The notes under the pieces: generated by a model
What the model saw: only the letters and a program-made list of their open reading frames with translations
What the model was told of the DNA's origin: nothing
Database searches by the model: none
Position numbers and translations under genes: made by a program
Shown here: positions 24,761 to 32,732 of the stretch, one piece after another
Numbering within the stretch: the stretch's first letter is position 1
Layout: the number at the start of each line of letters is the position of its first letter
Source: DASYTH01 sp045806965
GTDB lineage: Bacteria; Actinomycetota; Actinomycetes; Mycobacteriales; Pseudonocardiaceae
Reading direction: 5' to 3'
Assembly: GCA_045806965.1 (NCBI GenBank)
Contig: JBJMIG010000080.1
Coordinates: 22,377-86,376 of the forward strand
DNA length: 64,000 nucleotides

Positions 24761-26185
24761 ATGACGACGTTTTCCGCCGACCGAAGCAGACGGCAGTTCC
24801 TACGCGGCATGCTCGCCAGCGGGCTGCTCGTGGTGCCGGGCTCGGCCGCGCTCGCCGGCTGCGCCACCGCTGGCGGTGGCAACCAGCAGCAGGCACAGGG
24901 CTCTCGGTCCAAGGAGAACCCGCTCGGCATCGACACCAGCGCCGGGCTCGAGGTGGTGTTCTTCGCCGGCGGTCTGAAGACCGAGATGGACTGGGTGCAG
25001 AAGAGCTACACCAAGCTCTACCCGAACGCCAAGGTGACCGCGTCGTCCACGGTCAACATCAACTCGCTGCAACCGAGGTTCACCGGCGGCGACCCGCCGG
25101 ACATGGTCAACGACTCGGGCGCGCAGAAGATCCCGCTGGCCGCGCTGGCCGGCGCCGGCCAGCTCGCCGACCTCGCCCCGCTGCTGGACGCGCCGTCGTT
25201 GGACGATCCGGACAAGTCCGTGCGGGACACGATCCTGCCGGACGTCATCCCGGTCGGCACCTACGACGGCAAGGTGCTGGTGCTCAACTACGTGCTGTCG
25301 GCCTACGGCATCTGGTACTCGCAGTCCACGTTCGCCAAGCACGGCTGGAAGATGCCCACCGAGTGGTCGGAGTACCTCAGCTTCGCCGATGAGCTCAAGA
25401 AGGCCGGCCTGTCGCCGATGTGCTTCGGCGGGGTCAACGCGCCCAACTACGTCACCGAGATGATGATCACGATGGCGGGCAAGGCCGGCGGCCCGGACGT
25501 GGTGAAGGCGATCGACAACCTCGAGCCCAACGCGTGGAAGCACGAGTCGGTCAAGGCCGCCGCGTCCGCGATCGAGGAACTGGCCCGCAAGCAGGGGTTC
25601 CTGCCGGGCAGCCCGGGCCTGACCCATACCCAGGCGCAGACCGAGTTCGTCAACGGCAAGGTCGGCTGCTACCCGAGCGGCTCCTGGCTGGAGAACGAGA
25701 TGAAGACCGTCTCCCCGGCCGGCTTCGACATGGTGATGGCTCCGACGCCGAGGCTCGGCTCCTCGGACAAGCTGCCCTACGAGGCGGTGCACGCCAGCGC
25801 CAGCGAGCCGTTCATCGTGCCGGCGCAGGCGAAGAACGCGCGCGGCGGACTGGAGTTCTTCCGGCACATGCTCAGCGTGGACAACGCCAAGGCCTACAGC
25901 GAGTTAACCGGCTCGCTGACCATCGTCAAGGAGTCGCACGCCAAGGTCGAGGTGAACAGCACCGCGCTGAAGTCGGTCAAGGACTCGCTGGCCAAGGCCG
26001 GCGACAAGACGTTCACCTTCCTGTTCATGGACTGGTACGGCGACCTGAAGAAGGGCGCGGCCATCCAGGCCATGTCGGACCTGCTCACCGGGCGGACCAA
26101 CACGGACGGCTTCATCAACGCCGCGCAGGCGGTGGCGGACAAGGTTGCCGCCGACGCCAACGTCAAGAAGTTCAAGCGGAAGTAG
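24761..26185 (+). CDS. ngcE: NgcE-like carbohydrate ABC transporter binding lipoprotein
   Basis: A 474-residue extracellular solute-binding protein. The signal peptide has a twin-arginine motif (SRRQFLRGMLASG) and a lipobox ending LAGC near residue 28. The mature protein resembles Streptomyces NgcE, the N-acetylglucosamine/chitobiose receptor: PDMVNDSGAQKIPLAALA, APSLDDPDKSVRDTILP, YGIWYSQSTFAKHGW, GSWLENEMKTVSPAGFDMV and FFRHMLSVDNAKAYSELTGS. ATG 24761 follows ACAGGGAG. First gene of a three-gene transporter operon; amino-sugar specificity is inferred from family and from the divergent anmK. Confidence 0.85.
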   Translation: MTTFSADRSRRQFLRGMLASGLLVVPGSAALAGCATAGGGNQQQAQGSRSKENPLGIDTSAGLEVVFFAGGLKTEMDWVQKSYTKLYPNAKVTASSTVNINSLQPRFTGGDPPDMVNDSGAQKIPLAALAGAGQLADLAPLLDAPSLDDPDKSVRDTILPDVIPVGTYDGKVLVLNYVLSAYGIWYSQSTFAKHGWKMPTEWSEYLSFADELKKAGLSPMCFGGVNAPNYVTEMMITMAGKAGGPDVVKAIDNLEPNAWKHESVKAAASAIEELARKQGFLPGSPGLTHTQAQTEFVNGKVGCYPSGSWLENEMKTVSPAGFDMVMAPTPRLGSSDKLPYEAVHASASEPFIVPAQAKNARGGLEFFRHMLSVDNAKAYSELTGSLTIVKESHAKVEVNSTALKSVKDSLAKAGDKTFTFLFMDWYGDLKKGAAIQAMSDLLTGRTNTDGFINAAQAVADKVAADANVKKFKRK

Positions 26186-26194
26186 CCTGCTTCC

Positions 26195-27121
26195 GTGCAC
26201 CACCGCAAGTACCGGTTCATCGTGGCGTTCCTGATCGCCCCGCTGGCGCTGTACCTGCTGTTCGTGGTCTCCCCGAATGTCCAGGCGGTGCTCTACTCGT
26301 TCACCGACTGGAGCGGGTACAGCCAGACCCAGAACTTCGTCGGGCTGGACAACTACGTGCGGCTGGTACACGACTCGGCGTTCTGGAACGCGTTGGGCAA
26401 CAACGGGCTGCTGCTGCTCGTGCTGCCGGTCGTGACCATCTCCCTCGGGTTGGTCTTCGCGTTCCTGCTCAACGTCGGTGGGCAGCGCCGGGGGTCGGTG
26501 GTGCGTGGGCTGCGCGCCTCGCGGTTCTACAGCGCCGTCTACTTCTTCCCGTACCTGCTGTCCGTGGCGATCATCGCGGTGCTCTGGCAGCAGGCCTACA
26601 ACCCGCAGGGCGGGCTGGTGCCGAGAGCCATGTCGGCGGTCGGCATCACCCCGCCCGTCGACGGGCTGCTCGGCACCCCGAGCGCCGCGCTGTGGGCCTG
26701 CGTCGCGGTCGCCGTGTGGCACGCGGTCGGGTTCTACGTGGTGTTGTTCTCCGCGGGCATGGCGTCCATCCCGAAGGACATCTTCGAGGCGGCCGCGCTG
26801 GACGGGGTGAACCGGCTGACCCTGCTCTTCCGGATCGTGGTGCCGCTGCTCTGGGACAACGTCCAGGTGGCGTTCGTCTACCTCGGCATCGTCGCGCTGG
26901 ACTTCTTCGCCATCGTCAACATCATGACCCCGCACCCGGAGGCCGTTGGCAACTCCACCGAGGTGATCGCGCACTACCTGTACACCAGGGCGTTCAGCGG
27001 TGACGCCAACCCGCAGTACGGGTACGCCTCGGCGATCGGGGTGGCCCTGTTCTTCCTGACCATGACCCTCGCGGCGGTCATGTTCCGGGCGAGCCGGCGG
27101 GAGCGGGTGGAGTTCACATGA
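26195..27121 (+). CDS. ngcF: NgcF-like carbohydrate ABC transporter permease
   Basis: A 308-residue inner-membrane permease of the MalF/NgcF type with six hydrophobic segments. The EAA loop that docks the ATPase is EAAALDGVNRLTLLFRIVVP. GTG 26195 lies nine bases after the ngcE stop and the gene overlaps ngcG by four bases (ATGA), so the three are co-translated. Confidence 0.88.
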   Translation: MHHRKYRFIVAFLIAPLALYLLFVVSPNVQAVLYSFTDWSGYSQTQNFVGLDNYVRLVHDSAFWNALGNNGLLLLVLPVVTISLGLVFAFLLNVGGQRRGSVVRGLRASRFYSAVYFFPYLLSVAIIAVLWQQAYNPQGGLVPRAMSAVGITPPVDGLLGTPSAALWACVAVAVWHAVGFYVVLFSAGMASIPKDIFEAAALDGVNRLTLLFRIVVPLLWDNVQVAFVYLGIVALDFFAIVNIMTPHPEAVGNSTEVIAHYLYTRAFSGDANPQYGYASAIGVALFFLTMTLAAVMFRASRRERVEFT

Positions 27122-28023
27122 CGATGACCGAAGTGCGCCCGCCGGCCTCCGTCGACCCACCGCCGGCCAGCCCGGCCCGGCGTGGCCGGCGGGCCGGCGA
27201 GCGGTCGGCCAGCGCGTCGTTCCAGGTCATCCTGGCGGCCTGGGCGCTGGTTTCCGTGCTGCCCCTGATCTGGGCGGCGCTGACCGCGCTGAAGCCCAAC
27301 CCCGAGGTGTTCTCCTCGCCGTGGCGGCTGCCCACCCAATGGCGCTTCGACAACTTCGCCCGGGCCTGGGGCGCGGCGTCCATCGGGCAGTTCTTCGTCA
27401 ACACGGTGATCGTGGTGAGCGGCGCGCTGGTGCTGACCATGGTGCTGTCCACCATGGTCGCCTACGTGGTCGCGCGCTATTCCTTCCCCGGCAACAGGTT
27501 GATCTACTACCTGTTCGCCGGCGGGTTGATGTTCCCGGTGTTCCTCGCGCTGGTGCCGCTGTTCTTCGTGGTACGCAACCTCGGCCTGCTGCACAGCCAC
27601 ACCGGTCTGATCCTGGTCTACGCCGCCTATGCGATGCCGTTCTCGGTCTTCTTCCTCACCGCCTTCTTCCGCACGCTGCCGAGCGCGGTCGCCGAGGCGG
27701 CACTGATCGACGGCTGCTCGCACACCGGCGTGTTCTTCCGGGTCATGCTGCCCATGGCGCGGCCCGGCATCGTCAGCGTGGCACTGTTCAACGTGCTCGG
27801 TCTGTGGAACCAGTACCTGCTGCCGCTCGTGCTCAACCAGGGCGACAAGTCCACCGCGGTGCTCACCGAGGGGCTCGCCGCGCTGGTCGCCGAGCAGGGC
27901 TACGCCTCCGACTGGAGCGCCCTGTTCGCCGGCATGATCATCGCGATGCTCCCCATCCTGGTCGTCTATCTCGTCTTCCAGCGCCGGGTACGCCAAGGCT
28001 TCGTCGCGGGTGCCCTGAAATGA
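27118..28023 (+). CDS. ngcG: NgcG-like carbohydrate ABC transporter permease
   Basis: A 301-residue MalG/NgcG-type permease with six transmembrane segments after a charged N-terminal 30 residues. The EAA loop is EAALIDGCSHTGVFFRVMLP and the C-terminus RRVRQGFVAGALK is typical. No ATP-binding subunit follows. As in Streptomyces, a shared MsiK-type ATPase elsewhere in the genome presumably powers the importer; that is inference. Confidence 0.88.
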   Translation: MTMTEVRPPASVDPPPASPARRGRRAGERSASASFQVILAAWALVSVLPLIWAALTALKPNPEVFSSPWRLPTQWRFDNFARAWGAASIGQFFVNTVIVVSGALVLTMVLSTMVAYVVARYSFPGNRLIYYLFAGGLMFPVFLALVPLFFVVRNLGLLHSHTGLILVYAAYAMPFSVFFLTAFFRTLPSAVAEAALIDGCSHTGVFFRVMLPMARPGIVSVALFNVLGLWNQYLLPLVLNQGDKSTAVLTEGLAALVAEQGYASDWSALFAGMIIAMLPILVVYLVFQRRVRQGFVAGALK

Positions 28024-28028
28024 CCGTC

Positions 28029-28055
28029 TGTGGACAACTTTGACCGTTGTCCACA
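28029..28055. promoter_or_regulatory. Inverted pair of DnaA boxes
   Basis: TGTGGACAAC (28029-28038) and GTTGTCCACA (28046-28055) form a perfect ten-base inverted repeat with a seven-base centre. Each arm contains TTGTCCACA, the preferred actinobacterial DnaA box. It lies just after ngcG and about 90 bases before the coiled-coil gene. It could also be read as a simple operator or a weak hairpin. Confidence 0.55.
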
Positions 28056-28141
28056 ACCACCTGTTAGGTACGGGCGCATCCGGCCGAACTGGTACAGGCT
28101 CGACGGTGCAACGACACCCGACCACAGGGGGAAGCCACACC

Positions 28142-28639
28142 ATGTACCAGCCGGAGGACCTGCCCGACCGGGTCACGAAGCTCGAACGCGAGATGGCCGT
28201 AGTCTGGGAGCATGCCAGCGCCGCCCGCATGCTCGCCAGCGCCGTCGATGGCGACATCGCGACCAACCGGATAGACATGCGCGGACACACGCAAGCCCTC
28301 AACGCCCTTCGCGAAACCCAGCTCGAACAGAGCGACGCGCTCGCCACGCTGCGGCAGGCCCAGGGTGAGCAGTTCGCCATCATGCACCAGATCCTGGGTG
28401 AGCACAGCGAACAGCTCTCCGGCCTGGGCCAGGTTCAGGGTGAGCACAGCGAGCAGCTCTCCAGCCTGCGCCAGGTTCAGGGTGAGCACGGTGCGCAGCT
28501 CTCCAGTCTTCGCCAGGTTCAGGGTGAGCACGGTGCGCAGCTCTCGCGGGTCGAAACCGACCTCGTCGAGGTCAAGTCGGGCATCGCGCACATCACCGGC
28601 CTGCTCACCGGTGGAAAAGAGGCTGGCCAGCAGGGCTGA
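28142..28639 (+). CDS. Coiled-coil protein with 14-residue tandem repeats
   Basis: A 165-residue soluble protein. After an N-terminal helix (MYQPEDLPDRVTKLEREMAV) it carries about five copies of a 14-residue (double heptad) unit, VQGEHSEQLSSLRQ, encoded by 42-base tandem repeats with starts at 28430, 28472 and 28514. The last two or three are almost identical at DNA level, indicating recent expansion or homogenisation. The C-terminus RVETDLVEVKSGIAHITGLLTG resembles the end of other actinobacterial coiled-coil proteins. ATG 28142 follows GGGGGAAG. A parallel oligomer is likely; function unknown. Lies between ngcG and ftsY behind two DnaA boxes. Confidence 0.75.
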   Translation: MYQPEDLPDRVTKLEREMAVVWEHASAARMLASAVDGDIATNRIDMRGHTQALNALRETQLEQSDALATLRQAQGEQFAIMHQILGEHSEQLSGLGQVQGEHSEQLSSLRQVQGEHGAQLSSLRQVQGEHGAQLSRVETDLVEVKSGIAHITGLLTGGKEAGQQG

Positions 28640-28675
28640 GCTTTCACAACGCCGGCCGGATGCGAGGATTGCCCA

Positions 28676-29929
28676 GTGTCGAGCACCGTGATCGTGGTCC
28701 TGGTCGTCGTCCTGGTCGTGCTGGCGCTCGCGCTGGTCGCGGGCGTGACGCTGGCTCGGCGGCGCCGGATCGACCTGACCCGGGACGAGCCGGCCGCGCG
28801 GCCGGAGACCAGGCCCGGGGGGTACCGCGCCGGCGGCGGGATCACCTTCGCGCCGGGCGGCGAGGCACCGGCCGTCGAGGAGACCGTTGCGGAGCCGACG
28901 CACCAGCCGGCACCGGCCACGGTTGAACCCGAGGCCGAACTCGAGCCGCTGCCGGTGCCGGTCGAGCCCGAACCGATACCGGTCGAGGCCATCGAGCCGA
29001 CGGCCGGGCGGTTGGAGCGGCTACGCGGGCGGCTGTCCCGGTCGCGTTCCGCCTTCGGCCAGGGTCTGCTCGGCCTGCTCGGCGCGGGTGATCTGGACGA
29101 GGACTCGTGGGCCGAGGTCGAGGACACGCTGCTGCTCGCCGACCTCGGCGCGGCCACCACGCAGGAGGTGGTCGAGCGGCTGCGCGCCGAGCTGTCCTCG
29201 CGCGCCGTGCGCACGCCGGAGCAGGCCAGGGCGGTGCTCCGCGAAGTCCTGGTCGAGGCTCTGCAGCCGGCCATGGACCGGGCTGTCCGGGCGCTCCCGC
29301 ACGAGACCAACGGCGGCGGCCGCCAGCCCGCCGTGGTTCTGGTCGCCGGGGTCAACGGCACGGGCAAGACCACCACCACGGGCAAGCTCGCCAGGGTGCT
29401 GATCGCCGACGGCCGGACGGTTGTCCTCGGCGCCGCCGACACCTTCCGCGCCGCCGCCGCCGACCAGCTGCAGACCTGGGCGGAGCGGGTCGGGGCCGAG
29501 GTGGTTCGCGGCAAGGAGGGCGCCGACCCGGCCGCGGTGGCCTTCGACGCGGTCAAGCGGGGCACGCAGGCCGGGGTGGACGCCGTGCTGGTGGACACCG
29601 CCGGCCGGCTGCACACCAAGGTCGGCCTGATGGACGAGTTGGGCAAGGTCAAGCGTGTGGTGGAGAAGCAGGCCGAGGTCGATGAGGTGCTCCTGGTGCT
29701 GGACGCGACCACCGGCCAGAACGGCCTCATCCAGGCCCGGGTGTTCCGCGAGGTCGTCGACGTCACGGGCATCGTGCTGACCAAGCTGGACGGCACCGCC
29801 AAGGGAGGCATCGTGTTCCAGGTGCAGCGCGAGCTGGGGGTGCCGGTCAAGCTGGTCGGCCTCGGCGAGGGCGCGGACGACCTGGCCCCGTTCGAGCCGG
29901 GCGCCTTCGTGGACGCGCTACTCGGCTGA
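28676..29929 (+). CDS. ftsY: Signal recognition particle receptor FtsY
   Basis: A 417-residue SRP receptor GTPase for co-translational membrane insertion. It starts with a membrane helix (residues 4-27), as in mycobacterial FtsY, then an acidic/proline-rich linker, an N domain (about 108-195) and a G domain with GVNGTGKTTTTGKLA, DTFRAAAADQL, VDTAGRLHTK and TKLDGTAKGG. GTG 28676. The last codons and stop are part of a 15-base tandem duplication that runs into the aceB leader. Confidence 0.97.
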   Translation: MSSTVIVVLVVVLVVLALALVAGVTLARRRRIDLTRDEPAARPETRPGGYRAGGGITFAPGGEAPAVEETVAEPTHQPAPATVEPEAELEPLPVPVEPEPIPVEAIEPTAGRLERLRGRLSRSRSAFGQGLLGLLGAGDLDEDSWAEVEDTLLLADLGAATTQEVVERLRAELSSRAVRTPEQARAVLREVLVEALQPAMDRAVRALPHETNGGGRQPAVVLVAGVNGTGKTTTTGKLARVLIADGRTVVLGAADTFRAAAADQLQTWAERVGAEVVRGKEGADPAAVAFDAVKRGTQAGVDAVLVDTAGRLHTKVGLMDELGKVKRVVEKQAEVDEVLLVLDATTGQNGLIQARVFREVVDVTGIVLTKLDGTAKGGIVFQVQRELGVPVKLVGLGEGADDLAPFEPGAFVDALLG

Positions 29930-29950
29930 TACAGGCTCGGCTGATACAGG
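29921..29950. repeat. 15-bp perfect tandem duplication at the ftsY/aceB junction
   Basis: CTCGGCTGATACAGG occurs twice in tandem (29921-29935 and 29936-29950). The first copy contains the ftsY stop codon; the second ends directly in the aceB ribosome site. Confidence 0.85.
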
Positions 29951-29964
29951 GCAGGATGGTGCCC

Positions 29965-31545
29965 ATGGTCGACATCCAGGTGCTCGGCAGCGCGGTCGAG
30001 CGAGACGACGAGATCCTGACCTCGGAGGCGCTTGAGTTCCTCGCTGGTCTGCACGAGAGGTTCGCGGACCGGCGCGATGAGCTGGTGGCCAGCCGGCGGG
30101 AACGCCGGGAGCGGGCCGCCCGCACCGGCCGGCTGGACTTCCTGCCGGAAACGGCCGAGGTTCGCGCGTCCGAGTGGCAGGTGGCGCGGGCGCCCGAGGA
30201 CCTGCGGGACCGGCGGGTGGAGATCACCGGCCCCACCTCGCGCAAGATGGCGATCAACGCGCTCAACTCCGGCGCCAAGGTGTGGCTCGCCGACCTGGAG
30301 GACGCCAACACCCCGCACTGGACGAACGTGGTCTCCGGCCAGGTCAACCTGAAGGACGCGGTTCGCGGCACCATCGCGTTCACCTCCCCGGAAGGCAAGG
30401 AGTACGCGCTCAAGGACGACGTCGAGCACGCCGTCATCGTGATGCGCCCGCGCGGCTGGCATCTGCCGGAGCGCCACCTCACCTTCGCGGGCCGGCCGGC
30501 CGTCGGCGCCCTCGTCGACTTCGGGCTCTACTTCTTCCACAACGCGAAGGGCCTGCTCGACCGGGGCAGCGGCCCGTATTTCTACCTGCCGAAGATGGAG
30601 AGCCACCTGGAAGCCCGGCTGTGGAACGACGTGTTCACGCACGCGGAGCGCGAGCTTGGCATCCCGCACGGCACGGTCCGGGCCACGGTGCTGATCGAGA
30701 CCATCCCGGCCGCCTTCGAGATGGAGGAGATCCTCTACGAGCTGCGCGAACACGCTTCCGGGCTCAACGCGGGCCGCTGGGACTACCTGTTCAGCCTGAT
30801 CAAGTACTTCCGCGACGCCGGCGCCGGGTTCGTGCTGCCGGACCGCAACAGCGTGACGATGACGGCCCCGTTCATGCGCGCCTACACCGAGCTGCTGGTG
30901 CGCACCTGTCACAAGCGCGGCGCGTTCGCGATGGGCGGCATGGCCGCGTTCATCCCGAACCGGCGCGACCCGGAGGTCACCGGGAAGGCGCTGGACAAGG
31001 TCCACGAGGACAAGCGGCGAGAAGCCGGCGACGGGTTCGACGGCTCCTGGGTGGCGCATCCCGACCTGGTGCCGATTTGCCGCGAAGAGTTCGACGCGGT
31101 GCTCGGCGATCGCCCGAACCAGCTCGACCGGTTGCGGGCGGAGGTCTCGGTCACCGCGGACGACCTGCTCAACGTGGCCGCCACCCCGGGCCGCGCGACC
31201 GAGGCCGGGCTGCGCGCGGCGGTCGACGTCGGGGTGCGCTATCTCGCGAGCTGGCTCTCCGGCGACGGCGCCGCCGCGATCCACAACCTGATGGAGGACG
31301 CCGCCACCGCCGAGATCTCCCGATCCCAGGTGTGGCAGTGGGTGCGCAACGAGGTGGAGCTGGACACCGGCACCACGGTGACCGCCGACCTGGTGCGGGT
31401 GCTGCTCGGCGAAACCCGCGAGGCGCTGCGCGGCGACGTCCCGGCCGCATACCTCGAGCCGGCGGTCGAGCTGTTCGAGCAGGTGGCGCTGGCCGACGAG
31501 TTCCCGGACTTCCTGACCCTGCCGGCCTACGAGCGGATCGAGTGA
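29965..31545 (+). CDS. aceB: Malate synthase A
   Basis: A 526-residue malate synthase joining glyoxylate and acetyl-CoA to malate. Conserved blocks include TSRKMAINALNSGAKVWLADLEDA, GRPAVGALVDFGLYFFHNA, GPYFYLPKMESHLEARLW, LIETIPAAFEMEEILYEL and DGSWVAHPDLVPI. ATG 29965 has GGCAGG nine bases upstream and is preferred to ATG 29956, where the site is adjacent. It heads an operon with an aldolase-like gene, allB and alc. The glyoxylate comes from allantoate breakdown, so this copy serves purine catabolism rather than necessarily the isocitrate lyase shunt. Confidence 0.96.
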   Translation: MVDIQVLGSAVERDDEILTSEALEFLAGLHERFADRRDELVASRRERRERAARTGRLDFLPETAEVRASEWQVARAPEDLRDRRVEITGPTSRKMAINALNSGAKVWLADLEDANTPHWTNVVSGQVNLKDAVRGTIAFTSPEGKEYALKDDVEHAVIVMRPRGWHLPERHLTFAGRPAVGALVDFGLYFFHNAKGLLDRGSGPYFYLPKMESHLEARLWNDVFTHAERELGIPHGTVRATVLIETIPAAFEMEEILYELREHASGLNAGRWDYLFSLIKYFRDAGAGFVLPDRNSVTMTAPFMRAYTELLVRTCHKRGAFAMGGMAAFIPNRRDPEVTGKALDKVHEDKRREAGDGFDGSWVAHPDLVPICREEFDAVLGDRPNQLDRLRAEVSVTADDLLNVAATPGRATEAGLRAAVDVGVRYLASWLSGDGAAAIHNLMEDAATAEISRSQVWQWVRNEVELDTGTTVTADLVRVLLGETREALRGDVPAAYLEPAVELFEQVALADEFPDFLTLPAYERIE

Positions 31546-32732
31546 TGACCCGAACCACGCTCGACGGCGCGCTGATCGCCGGCGTCGTGGCGCGGCTGTA
31601 CGAACTGGGCAGAAGGCGGGCGTCCGGCAGCCGGCAACCGGTGCACACCTGCTATGTGCCGGCCGACCGGATCACCGCGACGCTGCCGAGGGACTGGGGC
31701 GACCTGGCCCTTGCCGCACTCGACGCGCACGCCGGCCTGCTGGACGTCCCGGCCGACATCCTGACCAAGGTGCGGGCGAAGCTCGCCCGCGAGCCGGTCG
31801 AGGATCTGCGCATCGACTTCGAGGACGGCTACGGCACGCGCGACGACACGGCCGAGGACGCCGACGCCACCCGCGCGGCGATCCTGCTCGCCCAATGGCG
31901 CCGACTGGGCAACGCACCGCCGTTGGCCGGCATCCGGTTCAAGTCGTTCGACACCATGGCGTTGGCCGAGCGCGGCATTCGCACCCTGGACATCTTCCTG
32001 ACCACGCTGGTCCGCGAGTCCGGCCAGCCGCAGGGACTCGCGCTCACCTTCCCCAAGGTCACCTCGGCCGGTCAGGTCACCGTGCTGTGCGAGTTGCTCG
32101 AGCCGCTCGAGGAGCGGCTCGGACTGCCGTTCGGCACACTCCGCTTCGAGATCCAGATCGAGACCACCCGGTCCATTGTGGACGAGGAGGGCCGGATCGC
32201 GGTTCCCCGGCTGATCGCGGCCGGGCGGGGCCGGGTCTCCGGCCTGCACTTCGGGACCTACGACTACACCGCCGCCTGCGGTCTCGATGCGGCGCAGCAG
32301 CACCTGGCCCATCCGGCCTGCGACTTCGCCCGGCACGTCATGCAGGTGAGCGCCGCCGGCACCGGCGTGCGGCTGGCCGACGGCTCGACCAACCTGCTGC
32401 CGGTCGGCGACGCGGTGGAGCTTGGTTGGCGTACCCACTACGCGCTGGTTCGCCGGTCCCTTGAACACGGCTTCCACCAGGGCTGGGACCTGCATCCGGC
32501 GCAGCTGGTCACCCGGTACGCCGCGGTGTACGCGTACTACCTCGAGCACGCCGGCGCGTCCGCCCGCCGGTTGCGCGCCTATCTCAGCGGCGCCACCGGT
32601 TCGGTGGCCGACGAGCCGGCCACCGCACGTGCCCTGGCCGCGACTCTGCGGCGGGCGGTGGACTGTGGTGCGCTCACCGAACACGAGGTGACCGGATTGG
32701 TCGGCACGGGCGAGTGGCAGACCCATGCTTGA
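31545..32732 (+). CDS. HpcH/HpaI/CitE-like aldolase family protein (DUF6986 type)
   Basis: A 395-residue TIM-barrel protein related to citrate-lyase beta and 2-keto-3-deoxy aldolases. DLRIDFEDGYGTRDD supplies the metal/phosphate site, LRFEIQIETTRSIVDEEG the catalytic glutamate region and LHFGTYDYTAACG the late barrel strand. The family is found beside malate synthase and allantoin genes in actinomycetes but its substrate is not known to me. Start ATG 31545 overlaps the aceB stop by one base (TGATG) and its end overlaps allB by eight, so it is firmly in the operon. Confidence 0.75.
   Translation: MTRTTLDGALIAGVVARLYELGRRRASGSRQPVHTCYVPADRITATLPRDWGDLALAALDAHAGLLDVPADILTKVRAKLAREPVEDLRIDFEDGYGTRDDTAEDADATRAAILLAQWRRLGNAPPLAGIRFKSFDTMALAERGIRTLDIFLTTLVRESGQPQGLALTFPKVTSAGQVTVLCELLEPLEERLGLPFGTLRFEIQIETTRSIVDEEGRIAVPRLIAAGRGRVSGLHFGTYDYTAACGLDAAQQHLAHPACDFARHVMQVSAAGTGVRLADGSTNLLPVGDAVELGWRTHYALVRRSLEHGFHQGWDLHPAQLVTRYAAVYAYYLEHAGASARRLRAYLSGATGSVADEPATARALAATLRRAVDCGALTEHEVTGLVGTGEWQTHA

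Noticed and set aside
28029..28055. Rho-independent terminator of the ngc operon
   Set aside because: The ten-base stem is only moderately GC-rich and has no T-run. The arms match DnaA boxes exactly, which explains it better.
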